Positions 36,554 to 45,376 of a DNA stretch of 64,000 nucleotides are shown here, piece after piece. The DNA is taken from contig JAFUTI010000005.1 of NCBI GenBank assembly GCA_017471465.1, positions 21,847 through 85,846 of the forward strand, given 5' to 3'. Both the position numbers and the translations under genes were made by a program. This stretch comes from Prevotella sp. (GTDB lineage Bacteria; Bacteroidota; Bacteroidia; Bacteroidales; Bacteroidaceae). How positions within the stretch are numbered: position 1 is the stretch's first letter; every line of letters starts with the position of its first letter. The notes under the pieces are model-generated. The model was not told the origin of the DNA and ran no database searches. It saw nothing but the letters and a program-made list of their open reading frames with translations.

Positions 36554-37183
36554 TTACTTTGTTAAGATACCGTCGATCGTCTTCAGAGAGCTCTCTGCGA
36601 TGACCAGCACATCAGCGTTCAGCACCTTATAGGTGTTCACATTCTGAGCCTCAATCACATCTGCACGCTGCAGGTTACGGGCCGACAGATATACATTCTT
36701 GTTTGTCTCAGGCATCACGAAGAGCATCTTCTTGCCATCGACTTTCAGGTTCTTGGCGATAGCCAGCAACTCCTTCGTCTTCGGGGTCTCAAGGCTGAAG
36801 TCCTCAACGATGACAATAGCATTCTCCTGAGCCTTATAGGTCAGAGCCGATTTACGAGCCAGCTGCTTCACCTTCTTGTTCAGCTTAAAGCTGTAATCGC
36901 GGGGCTTCGGGCCAAAAACGCGTCCACCGCCAATCAGCAGAGGCGAATTGATGTCACCATGACGGGCACCGCCGCCACCCTTCTGACGACCAAGCTTGCG
37001 GGTGGAGCCCGAAATCTCGCTACGCTCCTTTGACTTGGCAGTACCCTGACGATTGTTGGCCATATACTGCTTGACATCGAGGTAAATGACGTGGTCATTA
37101 GGTTCAATTCCGAAGACAGCCTCATTCAGAGCCACCTTACGGCCGGTCTCCTGACCTTTGATATTCAATACGCTAACTTCCAT
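36554..37183 (-). CDS. rplD: 50S ribosomal protein L4
   Basis: 209 residues: '[20 protein letters not shown]', tunnel loop '[20 protein letters not shown]' and '[20 protein letters not shown]'. In gamma-proteobacteria it also autoregulates the S10 operon; no equivalent structure was proven here. Confidence 0.96.
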   Translation of the reverse strand: MEVSVLNIKGQETGRKVALNEAVFGIEPNDHVIYLDVKQYMANNRQGTAKSKERSEISGSTRKLGRQKGGGGARHGDINSPLLIGGGRVFGPKPRDYSFKLNKKVKQLARKSALTYKAQENAIVIVEDFSLETPKTKELLAIAKNLKVDGKKMLFVMPETNKNVYLSARNLQRADVIEAQNVNTYKVLNADVLVIAESSLKTIDGILTK

Positions 37184-37187
37184 GTTC

Positions 37188-37802
37188 TTACTTATTCACA
37201 ATTACGGTTGAACCATTACATCCGGCACAGCTTCCCTTCACAAGGATCAGATTGTGCTCTGGAATTACCTTTAACACTCTGAGGTTCTGAGTTGTGACAC
37301 GGTCGCAACCCATGTGGCCACCCATTCTCATTCCCTTAAACACCTTAGCGGGGTATGAGCAGGCACCGATTGAACCCGGCTTACGGGCGCGGTCGTCCTG
37401 ACCGTGAGTGCTCTGACCGACACCACCGAAACCGTGGCGTTTCATAACACCCTGGAAGCCCTTACCTTTAGAGGTTCCCACTACATCAACGAACTCTACG
37501 CCGTCGAAGATGTCCACCGTGATGGTGTCACCGAGGTTATACTCCTCGTCGAACTTGAACTCGGCCAAGTGGGCCTTAGGCGTCGTGTTTGCCTTCTTGA
37601 AGATACCCATCATCGCTTTGGTGGTGTTCTTCTCCTTCTTTTCACCGAAGGCGAGCTGAACGGCCTTGTAACCGTCCTTCTCAACAGACTTCACCTGTGT
37701 CACAACGCAAGGACCTGCTTCGATAACAGTGCACGGCACATTCTTGCCGTCGGCACTGAAAACGGATGTCATTCCGATTTTCTTTCCTAATAATCCTGGC
37801 AT
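37188..37802 (-). CDS. rplC: 50S ribosomal protein L3
   Basis: 204 residues: '[20 protein letters not shown]', '[20 protein letters not shown]', and '[20 protein letters not shown]'. First gene of the long operon here, since rpsJ has its own unit; a 190-nt leader and promoter precede it. Confidence 0.97.
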   Translation of the reverse strand: MPGLLGKKIGMTSVFSADGKNVPCTVIEAGPCVVTQVKSVEKDGYKAVQLAFGEKKEKNTTKAMMGIFKKANTTPKAHLAEFKFDEEYNLGDTITVDIFDGVEFVDVVGTSKGKGFQGVMKRHGFGGVGQSTHGQDDRARKPGSIGACSYPAKVFKGMRMGGHMGCDRVTTQNLRVLKVIPEHNLILVKGSCAGCNGSTVIVNK

Positions 37803-37993
37803 TTCAGTTTTACTTTGTTAAAATAATAATGTTGTTTGTATAAATTCGTTTCTTTTTAGTCGTCTGACACCGTCCGATACACCAAAAACCTGCCTAAAAA
37901 GGAACTTGAAACACTTCGTTTTCGAAGGCTAAGTTGCTCTTTGTCAAGGTATTGTTAGCTCTCAAGCCAGCGCAATAACAACTTTTGCGGCTG

Positions 37994-38024
37994 CAAAGGT
38001 ACACATAATAAATGAGACGCGCAA
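37994..38024 (-). promoter_or_regulatory. Promoter of the rplC operon
   Basis: Minus-strand TTG at 38024-38022 and TACCTTTG at 38001-37994, 20 bp apart, followed by CAGCC. The predicted transcript begins near 37987, leaving an untranslated leader of about 185 nt before rplC. Confidence 0.65.
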
Positions 38025-38040
38025 CTGAATTGCACGTCTC
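38011..38040 (-). terminator. Hairpin between rpsJ and rplC
   Basis: GAGACGTGCAA (38040-38030 region) and TTGCGCGTCTC (to 38014) make a near-perfect stem on the minus strand with one G-T or C-A position, followed by ATTTATTAT. It can end rpsJ transcripts and it contains the -33 box of the rplC promoter. Confidence 0.5.
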
Positions 38041-38067
38041 ATAACTTATTTTAAGGTTTTTTATATC

Positions 38068-38373
38068 TTATACCTTGATTTCAACCTCCACGCCGCTGGG
38101 AAGTTCAAGCTTCATCAGGGCGTCGACAGTCTTGGCGGTAGAGCTGTAGATGTCGATCAGACGCTTGTAGTCTGACAACTGGAACTGCTCACGAGCCTTC
38201 TTGTTGACGAAGGTAGAGCGGTTGACGGTGTAGATACGCTTGTGTGTGGGAAGGGGGATGGGACCGCTGATAATGGCACCAGTAGCCTTCACGGCCTTCA
38301 CAATCTTCTCTGCTGACTTGTCCACGAGTTTGTGGTCGTAGCTCTTCAGCTTGATACGAATTTTCTGACTCAT
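38068..38373 (-). CDS. rpsJ: 30S ribosomal protein S10
   Basis: 101 residues: '[20 protein letters not shown]', '[20 protein letters not shown]' and '[19 protein letters not shown]'. Also NusE in transcription antitermination. It has its own promoter and a following hairpin, so it seems transcribed largely apart from rplC. Confidence 0.97.
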   Translation of the reverse strand: MSQKIRIKLKSYDHKLVDKSAEKIVKAVKATGAIISGPIPLPTHKRIYTVNRSTFVNKKAREQFQLSDYKRLIDIYSSTAKTVDALMKLELPSGVEVEIKV

Positions 38374-38459
38374 TTTGATAAATTTAATAATGAAATAATG
38401 TAATAATACAAACTGCCGCTAAAGAGTCATTTGCTCAACGACAGACTTGTTTCGGGCTG

Positions 38460-38489
38460 CAAAGGTACACATTTCCCACGAAATTCCAA
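38460..38489 (-). promoter_or_regulatory. Promoter of rpsJ
   Basis: Minus-strand TTG at 38489-38487 and TACCTTTG at 38467-38460 with 19 bp between, followed by CAGCCCGAA. The rpsJ ATG is 87 bp downstream. Confidence 0.65.
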
Positions 38490-38554
38490 CAAGCAGGCAA
38501 AGCAAAAGCCAAGTAATTAAGCTTTTTTAATATTTCCGTAAAAGTCAGTGGTCG

Positions 38555-38593
38555 CAAAAAACCTGCGGAAGGCACAGGAGGCCGTCCGCAGGC
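38555..38593 (-). terminator. Intrinsic terminator after the 47-residue peptide gene
   Basis: Minus strand: CCTGCGGA (38592-38585) pairs with TCCGCAGG (38569-38562), a 15-nt loop between, followed by a run of six T. Placed 31 bp after the peptide's stop codon. Confidence 0.82.
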
Positions 38594-38623
38594 TATATCA
38601 CACGGAGCTAAGTCCGTTTGGAC

Positions 38624-38767
38624 TTAACGGATGTCGTCTGCGTTGAAACCGTCTGGAGTATATCCTTCATATTCAAGGCCTAAATTCGACTGAACGCTTG
38701 TGCAGAGCATCTGTGACTGCTGTATGCGAACCACCTGCGCGGTGGGGGCTAAATAAGTTTTCTTCAT
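38624..38767 (-). CDS. 47-residue peptide of the 'MKKTYLAP' type
   Basis: ATG at 38767, TAA at 38626-38624. The start 'MKKTYLAPTAQVVRIQQSQM' and the following Cys in 'MLCTSV' recall short conserved peptides annotated only as hypothetical in Prevotella-like genomes (recollection, not searched). The C-terminal third is acidic ('LEYEGYTPDGFNADDI'). It lies 47 bp after the glycine-rich surface protein gene and just before a strong terminator, so it is probably the last gene of that transcription unit. Function unknown. Confidence 0.65.
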   Translation of the reverse strand: MKKTYLAPTAQVVRIQQSQMLCTSVQSNLGLEYEGYTPDGFNADDIR

Positions 38768-38813
38768 TGGTCTGTACTGTTTTTAATGTTATATCACTAA
38801 ATCACCGCTCGGT

Positions 38814-41042
38814 TTACCGCTTGTCTCCGACAAGAACTTTCTTTCCATTCACGATGTTAATGCCCTTCTGCGGAGCACTGAGGCGCTGGCCGTTCAGGTT
38901 AAAGATGCCCTCCGCACTACTACCACGGTTGCCGTCCACCGTGATACCATCGATGTAAGTGGTCTGCTGGTCGCCATCGCCGAAGTCCATCACAATCTGG
39001 CGAGCCATAGAAATATTGCCGCTATAAGAGAAATAAGCGCGAGTGGCATAGACGTACAACTCGTACTTGGGCTTATAAAGCTTGTTCTCGTTGCCCAACA
39101 CGAGGGCTTTGCTGCCCGATGTCAGCTGAACCGGACCAATCTGCGCCTCGAAGCGAAGACCATTGGATGCTGTCTCTGTGCCGTATTCCTCATCGTCTAT
39201 GTCTTCTTGACTTGTAATTGCTACTTCAACATTCGTAAAGCTGGGGTTCTCGATGACCTCGCCAGTAGCCGTTTCGGGCGTTCCCCAGCGGATGATGTAG
39301 GGCACACCGGCTTCAATCTCACCTAAGTTCGATCCTGAGAAGTTAATGGTCAGCTTGTCACCGTCCACCGATGCGCTCTCGAACGTACGGATATCGGCAC
39401 CGGCAAGACAGGTGGTGGCCAGCTTTTCGGTCGAGAGGTTGAACGGCAACGTCAGCGTGTTCCAGTAGCCGTCCTTGTAGAGCTTGCGGTTCTTCAGGTT
39501 TACAACTGCATACTTGTCAGGATCAAAAGGTGTCAAAGTAGATTCTGTCTGGGATCTACAGTCAATCTGCCAACCAATATAGACGGTGGTGAACTCAAGG
39601 TCGCCATAGACATTGCTGAGACTAATATCATCTCCGCTATTATAGATAGTTCCATTGAGGCCGGCGCAGGGGCTCGTGGTCTCGCCGAAGGCGCGGCCAT
39701 ACTTGCTCAGCATCCACTTGTAGTCTTTGCCATCTGTTGAAGTGATTGTAGGCAAAGAAATCTCTGTATCGCTGCCAAAAGTGTAGGTTTCGCTGGTCTT
39801 TGAGAGCGTTGCCCCCTCAGCCTTGAAATAAGTGATGGTGTAAGTAGGAGCGGCCGCTGTGCCTGCAGTTTTCGTAGCACTGGCTGCGCCTGCACTGCCG
39901 CCTACGCCACCGGGCTTGTGGTTATCATCTTCGTCGAATTCAGCATCATCCTCACCCTGAAAGTAGCAGGTGTAACCCTTTGCGCCGTCGTTACCTTCGG
40001 TGCCAATACCACCAGCACCGCCACCGGCGCCTACAGATGTCCAATAGTCGTTCACCCAGGAGTCTGCAGCCCAGCCACTGCCACAGGCACCTGAGGCACC
40101 GCCGCCACCACCAGCACCACCAGTGCCGATAGCTTGAGCACTGCCACCACCGGCACCGCCGCCGCCACCGCCGCCACCAGCAACAGCAACAGCATATGTG
40201 ACTGTTTCAAATGTGGGTAATTCAATTTGACTATCATCATCAGCACTATAGGAATAAACATCTCCATCTCCGTAAAAGATATAACCACCATGCAAACCGG
40301 CAGCGCCGCCATCGCCCTTGGCACCTCCGGCAATATGCGTTTTATCGATGGAGCTTGCGATATTGACTGTACCCACAGCTGCTGCTGTAGCACCATCTGT
40401 GCCATTGGTTCCTATTAGCCCGGAGAGTTCGCCTTTCCATTCTTCTTCTTCAGTATTTGCCTTAGGACGTGATGCCTCTGCCAGTTGTGCTGCACCGTTG
40501 CCACCGTTGCCGCCAGCAGTACCGATACCGGCACCGGCTCCACCGCCGCCATTGCCACCGGCTCCGCCGAGGCCAGCATAATAATAAGGACTCACAAACG
40601 ATGCTGCTGTTCCGTTGCCTCCATTACCACCGTTGGCAGCATTGCCGCCGGTAGCTACGATGGTGCCTTCGCCGAAGATGTTGAGCGTAGTACCGCTGGG
40701 TACCAGAATGCCTGCACCACCGCCGGTGGTTCCCTCGCCGTCAGCACCTGTTGCTGTGAGCGTCACGCCGGAGGGGATGTAGATGTAGACGGTGCCTTGG
40801 ATGGTAAGTCCGCTGCCGCCGGCAGTGTTGTTGCTAAAAGTCAGGTTTTCCGTCATGTAATAATACGTGGTAGCGTCGGCTGCGCCTAGCGTCATTCCTG
40901 TGGTGGAGCCCTCGGTCAGGGCTGTCCACGCTGCCGACGATGTCTGCACCGGTCCCCAGTGGTCACCGCCAGAGCCCTGTGCCCATGCGCCCGTCACTGC
41001 CATGAGCAGGAGGGCAAGGATTGAAATGTTTTTTTGTTTCAT
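38814..41042 (-). CDS. Large glycine-rich secreted surface protein
   Basis: 742 residues. Signal peptide 'LLLMAVTGAWAQ' (about 10-21). A beta-helix-like start ('LTIQGTVYIYIPSGVTLTA', 'GAGILVPSGTTLNIFGEGTI') precedes a long Gly/Ala-rich region (about 130-420) with runs such as ten consecutive Gly and 'GGNGGNG' repeats. Later come beta-domains ('TYTITYFKAEGATLSKTSET'), and it ends with 'IFNLNGQRLSAPQKGINIV' plus 'KKVLVGDK', a C-terminal tail shared by many Prevotella and Bacteroides extracellular proteins. Probably cell-surface or secreted, adhesin-like. It sits between fusA and rpsJ, an unusual place. No promoter of the TAnnTTTG type was found directly upstream. Confidence 0.82.
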   Translation of the reverse strand: MKQKNISILALLLMAVTGAWAQGSGGDHWGPVQTSSAAWTALTEGSTTGMTLGAADATTYYYMTENLTFSNNTAGGSGLTIQGTVYIYIPSGVTLTATGADGEGTTGGGAGILVPSGTTLNIFGEGTIVATGGNAANGGNGGNGTAASFVSPYYYAGLGGAGGNGGGGAGAGIGTAGGNGGNGAAQLAEASRPKANTEEEEWKGELSGLIGTNGTDGATAAAVGTVNIASSIDKTHIAGGAKGDGGAAGLHGGYIFYGDGDVYSYSADDDSQIELPTFETVTYAVAVAGGGGGGGGAGGGSAQAIGTGGAGGGGGASGACGSGWAADSWVNDYWTSVGAGGGAGGIGTEGNDGAKGYTCYFQGEDDAEFDEDDNHKPGGVGGSAGAASATKTAGTAAAPTYTITYFKAEGATLSKTSETYTFGSDTEISLPTITSTDGKDYKWMLSKYGRAFGETTSPCAGLNGTIYNSGDDISLSNVYGDLEFTTVYIGWQIDCRSQTESTLTPFDPDKYAVVNLKNRKLYKDGYWNTLTLPFNLSTEKLATTCLAGADIRTFESASVDGDKLTINFSGSNLGEIEAGVPYIIRWGTPETATGEVIENPSFTNVEVAITSQEDIDDEEYGTETASNGLRFEAQIGPVQLTSGSKALVLGNENKLYKPKYELYVYATRAYFSYSGNISMARQIVMDFGDGDQQTTYIDGITVDGNRGSSAEGIFNLNGQRLSAPQKGINIVNGKKVLVGDKR

Positions 41043-41213
41043 ACGGTTTTTTGTTTTTAAAGATTAAACTTATTGTAAATAATGTTTGTATGCACGCAAG
41101 AGCAACTGCTACAGAGGAACATGGCTCTCCGTAGCAGCAGAAATGCCCGATGCCGACTTGCGGCGGCATCACAGCAGTATGGGTTTGCTATAAAGTCTAA
41201 GAAATTGTGTGTG

Positions 41214-41495
41214 TTATTGGGGGGGGGTAGAAATCACTCCACTATAACCGCAAACGACAGCCTCAGCGGTCCCGCCTACGAGTGTCGGGCAGGGCGCAGC
41301 AGCGAGGGTGTATGTCAGGGGAAACAATGGCATGGTCTTGATTATCCTTATCTGTATCTTTCTACCGACAAACACATCGTCAATCCTTCGGTTCAGTTCT
41401 TCCCGATGTTCGCCAACGGCTTTCATAATCAGAGCCTCCGCATCGGCAGGAAACACGGAAAGGATGAAGTATAGAAGCAGCAGCAGTTTGCCCAT
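41214..41495 (-). CDS. Small putative secreted protein with a C9 tract at its end
   Basis: 93 residues, ATG at 41495. N-terminal 'MGKLLLLLYFILSVFPADAE' reads as a signal peptide; a charged segment 'GEHREELNRRIDDVFVGRK' follows. A TAATTTTG box on the minus strand (41532-41525) lies 29 bp upstream. The final codons run through nine consecutive C, so slippage would change the C-terminus. No family recognised; the second half may not be conserved coding sequence. The flanking DNA, 41043-41213 and 41496-41625, shows no other gene. Confidence 0.35.
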   Translation of the reverse strand: MGKLLLLLYFILSVFPADAEALIMKAVGEHREELNRRIDDVFVGRKIQIRIIKTMPLFPLTYTLAAAPCPTLVGGTAEAVVCGYSGVISTPPQ

Positions 41496-41625
41496 AAACG
41501 TACGTATTCTTTAGAGATCTGCTGCAAAATTACTAAGAATTTTTGACTTATCGTACATTTTTTACAATAAAATATAACAACATACGAATAAACATACGAG
41601 TACTGCCTGAGAACAATATGGATAT

Positions 41626-41663
41626 ACAAAAAGAGTGAAGGCAAGTAATTTGCCTTCACTCTT
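41626..41663 (-). terminator. Intrinsic terminator after fusA
   Basis: AAGAGTGAAGGCAA at 41663-41650 and its exact complement at 41644-41631 give a perfect 14-bp stem with a 5-base loop, followed on the minus strand by a T-run. It ends the rpsL-rpsG-fusA operon 27 bp after the fusA stop. Confidence 0.9.
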
Positions 41664-41690
41664 GAAATTGTTATTTTGTTAGCCTGACTC

Positions 41691-43820
41691 TTATACCAAG
41701 TCGGCACGACCCTTGACCTCCTCAAGCACGGCCTTAGCCAGTGCTGAAGACAGAGGAGCGTGGTGGCTGTACTCCATAGAGCTGGTAGCACGACCAGAAG
41801 TAATGGTACGCAGAGCAGTTACATAACCGAACATCTCTGACAGGGGCACCTTAGCCTTAACGACACGGGCACCACTGCGAGCCTCGTCCATACCCTCTAC
41901 CTGGCCACGACGCTTGTTCAGGTCACCGATGACATCACCCATGTTCTCCTCGGGTGTCACCACCTCAAGCTTCATGATGGGTTCCATCAGCACAGGCTTA
42001 GCCTGTGCGCAGACAGCCTTGTAGGCCATCTGGGCAGCAATCTCGAACGACAGCTGGTCGGAGTCAACAGGGTGGAACGAACCATCCACGACGACAACCT
42101 TCAGCGAGTCCATAGGATAGCCGCCGAGGATACCATTCTTCATGGCTGCCTCGAAGCCCTTCTGGATAGAGGGGATGAACTCCTTGGGGATGTTACCACC
42201 CTTCACCTCGTTGACGAACTGCAGTCCGCCGTCCTTAGCGATATCCCAATCGTCGTCGACAGGACCCACGTTGACGATGATGTCAGCGAACTTACCGCGA
42301 CCACCAGACTGTTTCTTGTACACCTCACGGTAGTTCATCACAGTCTTCGTGATAGCTTCCTTATAGTTAACCTGAGGCTTACCCTGGTTACACTCAACCT
42401 TGAACTCGCGCTTCAGACGGTCGATAATGATGTCGAGGTGGAGCTCACCCATACCAGAGATAATGGTCTGACCACTCTGCTCATCAGTACGTACGGTGAA
42501 TGTCGGGTCTTCCTCAGCCAGCTTAGCCAGACCGTTGTCCAACTTGGCAACATCGGCCTGAGACTTAGGCTCAACGGCGATAGAGATCACCGTGTCGGGG
42601 AAGGTCATCGACTCCAGCACAATGGGCTTCTCCTCATCGCAGAGAGTATCACCAGTGCGGATGTCCTTGAAGCCTACGCCGGCACCGATATCACCGGCGT
42701 CGATAGACTCCATAGGAATCTCCTTGTTAGAATTCATCTGGAACAGACGGCTGATGCGCTCCTTCTTGCCAGAACGGGGATTGAAGACGTAAGAACCAGC
42801 CTTCACGCTACCAGAGTAGACACGGAAGAACACCAGACGGCCCATATACGGGTCAGTGGCAATCTTAAAGGCAAGAGCCGATGTAGGAGCATCTTCCGAA
42901 GGCTCACGATCCTCTTCCTCGTCGGTATTGGGGTTGGTACCCTTAATCACCTCTACGTCAACAGGAGCCGGCAGGAAGGCACAGACATAGTCGAGCAGGG
43001 GCTGAACGCCCTTGTTCTTATAAGAAGAGCCGCAGAGCATCGGTGTGCAAGCCATGGAGATTGTGCCCTTACGGATAGCTGCGATAATCTCTTCCTCAGT
43101 GATAGAAGCGGGATCATCAAAATACTTCTCCATCAGAGCCTCGTCGTACTCAGCAGCTGCCTCAAGCAGCTTGTTACGCCACTCGTCGCACTCATCCTTC
43201 AGGTAGGCGGGAATCTCCTCGATGTCGTACTCAGCCCCCATCGTCTCGTCATGCCACAGGATGGCTTTCATCTTGATGAGGTCGACCAGACCCTTGAAGT
43301 TTTCCTCAGCGCCAATAGGCACCTGAATGACAACAGGGTTGGCTCCGAGGATGTCCTTCATCTGCTGCACGGTCTCGAAGAAGTCGGCACCAGAGCGGTC
43401 CATCTTGTTCACGTAACCGATACGGGGAACATTGTACTTATCTGCCTGACGCCATACCGTCTCTGACTGAGGCTGTACACCGTCAGCAGCACTGTATGTA
43501 GCCACAGCGCCGTCGAGCACACGGAGCGAACGCTCCACCTCGGCGGTAAAGTCAACGTGTCCCGGAGTATCAATCAGGTTAATCTTATACGTATTGTTAT
43601 TCCACTTCCAATTACAGGTGGTAGCAGCCGATGTGATGGTGATACCACGCTCCTGCTCCTGAGCCATCCAGTCCATGGTGGCAGCACCGTCGTGCACCTC
43701 ACCAATCTTATGGGTCTTACCCGTATAGAACAGGATACGCTCCGAAGTCGTTGTCTTACCGGCATCGATGTGAGCCATGATACCGATATTGCGCGTCAAA
43801 TGCAAATCTTGTTTTGCCAT
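41691..43820 (-). CDS. fusA: Elongation factor G
   Basis: 709 residues. G1 'AHIDAGKT' (16-23), G2/G3 region 'EQERGITI' and 'DTPGHVDF', G4 'NKMD'. Domains II-V follow to the C-terminal '[18 protein letters not shown]'. Catalyses translocation and, with RRF, recycling. 25 bp after rpsG and ends at a strong terminator. Confidence 0.97.
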   Translation of the reverse strand: MAKQDLHLTRNIGIMAHIDAGKTTTSERILFYTGKTHKIGEVHDGAATMDWMAQEQERGITITSAATTCNWKWNNNTYKINLIDTPGHVDFTAEVERSLRVLDGAVATYSAADGVQPQSETVWRQADKYNVPRIGYVNKMDRSGADFFETVQQMKDILGANPVVIQVPIGAEENFKGLVDLIKMKAILWHDETMGAEYDIEEIPAYLKDECDEWRNKLLEAAAEYDEALMEKYFDDPASITEEEIIAAIRKGTISMACTPMLCGSSYKNKGVQPLLDYVCAFLPAPVDVEVIKGTNPNTDEEEDREPSEDAPTSALAFKIATDPYMGRLVFFRVYSGSVKAGSYVFNPRSGKKERISRLFQMNSNKEIPMESIDAGDIGAGVGFKDIRTGDTLCDEEKPIVLESMTFPDTVISIAVEPKSQADVAKLDNGLAKLAEEDPTFTVRTDEQSGQTIISGMGELHLDIIIDRLKREFKVECNQGKPQVNYKEAITKTVMNYREVYKKQSGGRGKFADIIVNVGPVDDDWDIAKDGGLQFVNEVKGGNIPKEFIPSIQKGFEAAMKNGILGGYPMDSLKVVVVDGSFHPVDSDQLSFEIAAQMAYKAVCAQAKPVLMEPIMKLEVVTPEENMGDVIGDLNKRRGQVEGMDEARSGARVVKAKVPLSEMFGYVTALRTITSGRATSSMEYSHHAPLSSALAKAVLEEVKGRADLV

Positions 43821-43845
43821 TGTCTTTTTACCTTAATTTTGATGA

Positions 43846-44322
43846 TTAGAAACGGAAGTGGGCGAAGGCACGGTTAGCCTCAGCCATACGGTGCATATCC
43901 TCCTTACGCTTGAAGGCGCCACCCTGATTGTTGAAGGCATCCATAATCTCGGCAGCCAGCTTGTCAGCCATCGACTTGCCGCTACGCTTACGTGCAAACT
44001 GAATCATGTTCTTCATCGAGACACTCTCCTTACGGTCGGGCCGAATCTCTGTAGGAACCTGGAACGTAGCACCACCGATACGGCGGCTTTTCACCTCCAC
44101 CTGAGGAGTGATGTTGTCAAGAGCCTGCTTCCAGATCTCCAGAGCAGACTTCTCGTTGTCCTTCATCTTCTCCTTTACGGTATTGAGGGCATTGTAGAAA
44201 ATCTCGTATGACTTCGACTTCTTACCGTCGAACATCAGATGATTCACGAATTTCGACACCTTCTTGTCGTTGAACACGGGATCCGGCAGGATCACACGCT
44301 TCTTGGGTTTTGCTTTTCTCAT
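43846..44322 (-). CDS. rpsG: 30S ribosomal protein S7
   Basis: 158 residues: '[20 protein letters not shown]', '[14 protein letters not shown]'-like '[20 protein letters not shown]', and '[20 protein letters not shown]'. Nucleates the 30S head and regulates the str operon in E. coli. The 150-bp spacer to rpsL shows no gene. Confidence 0.97.
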   Translation of the reverse strand: MRKAKPKKRVILPDPVFNDKKVSKFVNHLMFDGKKSKSYEIFYNALNTVKEKMKDNEKSALEIWKQALDNITPQVEVKSRRIGGATFQVPTEIRPDRKESVSMKNMIQFARKRSGKSMADKLAAEIMDAFNNQGGAFKRKEDMHRMAEANRAFAHFRF

Positions 44323-44472
44323 TGTTTTGTTTAAATGATTTTTGTCTGCTTGGGGGCTGTTCTTGCACGTTCTTCAACACTCGCTCTTGAGCATTTACTC
44401 AACCTTTATAACACTCCAGCAAAACGGATTTGATTTCTTTTCTTTGGCCTGCTGACCCTCTCCGGTCAGTTC

Positions 44473-44853
44473 TTACTTCTTGGCCTTGGGACGTTTGGCA
44501 CCGTACTTAGAACGACGCTGCGTGCGGTTTGCCACACCAGCGGTATCCAATGTGCCACGGACGATGTGATAACGCACACCGGGCAGGTCTTTCACACGAC
44601 CGCCACGCACCAGCACGATTGAGTGCTCCTGCAGGTTGTGACCTTCTCCGGGGATGTACGAGTTAACTTCCTTCTGATTAGTCAGACGGACACGGGCTAC
44701 TTTACGCATAGCCGAATTAGGCTTCTTCGGGGTTGTCGTATAGACACGTACGCAAACGCCGCGGCGCTGTGGACAATTGTCCAACGCAGGCGACTTTGAC
44801 TTGTCGACGATTACCCTTCTGCCTTTTCTTACCAATTGTGAAATTGTAGGCAT
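44473..44853 (-). CDS. rpsL: 30S ribosomal protein S12
   Basis: 126 residues: '[13 protein letters not shown]', '[16 protein letters not shown]' and '[20 protein letters not shown]'. The lysines in PKKPNSA and VKDLPG that change in streptomycin-resistant mutants are present, so the allele looks wild type. First gene of the str operon. Confidence 0.97.
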   Translation of the reverse strand: MPTISQLVRKGRRVIVDKSKSPALDNCPQRRGVCVRVYTTTPKKPNSAMRKVARVRLTNQKEVNSYIPGEGHNLQEHSIVLVRGGRVKDLPGVRYHIVRGTLDTAGVANRTQRRSKYGAKRPKAKK

Positions 44854-44945
44854 AATACTTTAATTTTTAATTTTAATATATATTATTTTGTTTATATTCA
44901 GCTATTTACGCAATGCGCCCTCTACAGAAAACGCAATTCGGGCTG

Positions 44946-44953
44946 CAAAGGTA
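44946..44953 (-). promoter_or_regulatory. -7 box of the rpsL operon
   Basis: Minus-strand TACCTTTG followed by CAGCCCGAA, 93 bp before the rpsL ATG. The same CAGCC continuation is found at the rpsJ, rplC and tRNA-tuf promoters. No good TTG -33. Confidence 0.55.
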
Positions 44954-45043
44954 CAACTATTTTCTGATTCTACCTAATTATATTTGGTTAAAAAACCTCG
45001 TTAGAACCAAAAATTAACATAAAATAAGTATTTTAACCTTCGT

Positions 45044-45361
45044 TTACGCCTCTCCTTTGTTAGGACCAAACGGTGCGATGGTGCGCGGTTCCTGGTTTGG
45101 AATCTTAATCTGGCCGTACTCACGCTCATAGCGCATGATGTTTTCTTGCAGGGCGGCGAGCAGACGTTTCGCATGTTCCGGAGCCAAGATTACGCGGCTC
45201 TTCACCTGTGCCTTTGGCACGCCTGGCAGTACTCTGGCAAAGTCCAGCACGAAGTCACTCGATGAGTGTGTGATAATGGCGAAGTTAGCATACTCTCCCT
45301 GAGCCACGTCAGGCGTTAGTTCTATCTGCAGTCCCTGCTGCTTATTCTCATTTTCGTTCAT
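45044..45361 (-). CDS. DUF3467 protein
   Basis: 105 residues: 'LQIELTPDVAQGEYANFAII' and 'SSSDFVLDFARVLPGVPKAQ', then 'SRVILAPEHAKRLLAALQEN', the standard DUF3467 pattern. Cytosolic, function unknown; this family is often beside rpoC in Bacteroidetes. Starts 15 bp after the WG-repeat gene. Confidence 0.9.
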   Translation of the reverse strand: MNENENKQQGLQIELTPDVAQGEYANFAIITHSSSDFVLDFARVLPGVPKAQVKSRVILAPEHAKRLLAALQENIMRYEREYGQIKIPNQEPRTIAPFGPNKGEA

Positions 45362-45376
45362 AACAATATTCTGATA

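Noticed and set aside
40100-40700. Repeats in the Gly-rich gene as a CRISPR array or microsatellite
   Set aside because: Degenerate GGC/GGT codon repeats encoding polyglycine; no regular repeat-spacer pattern.
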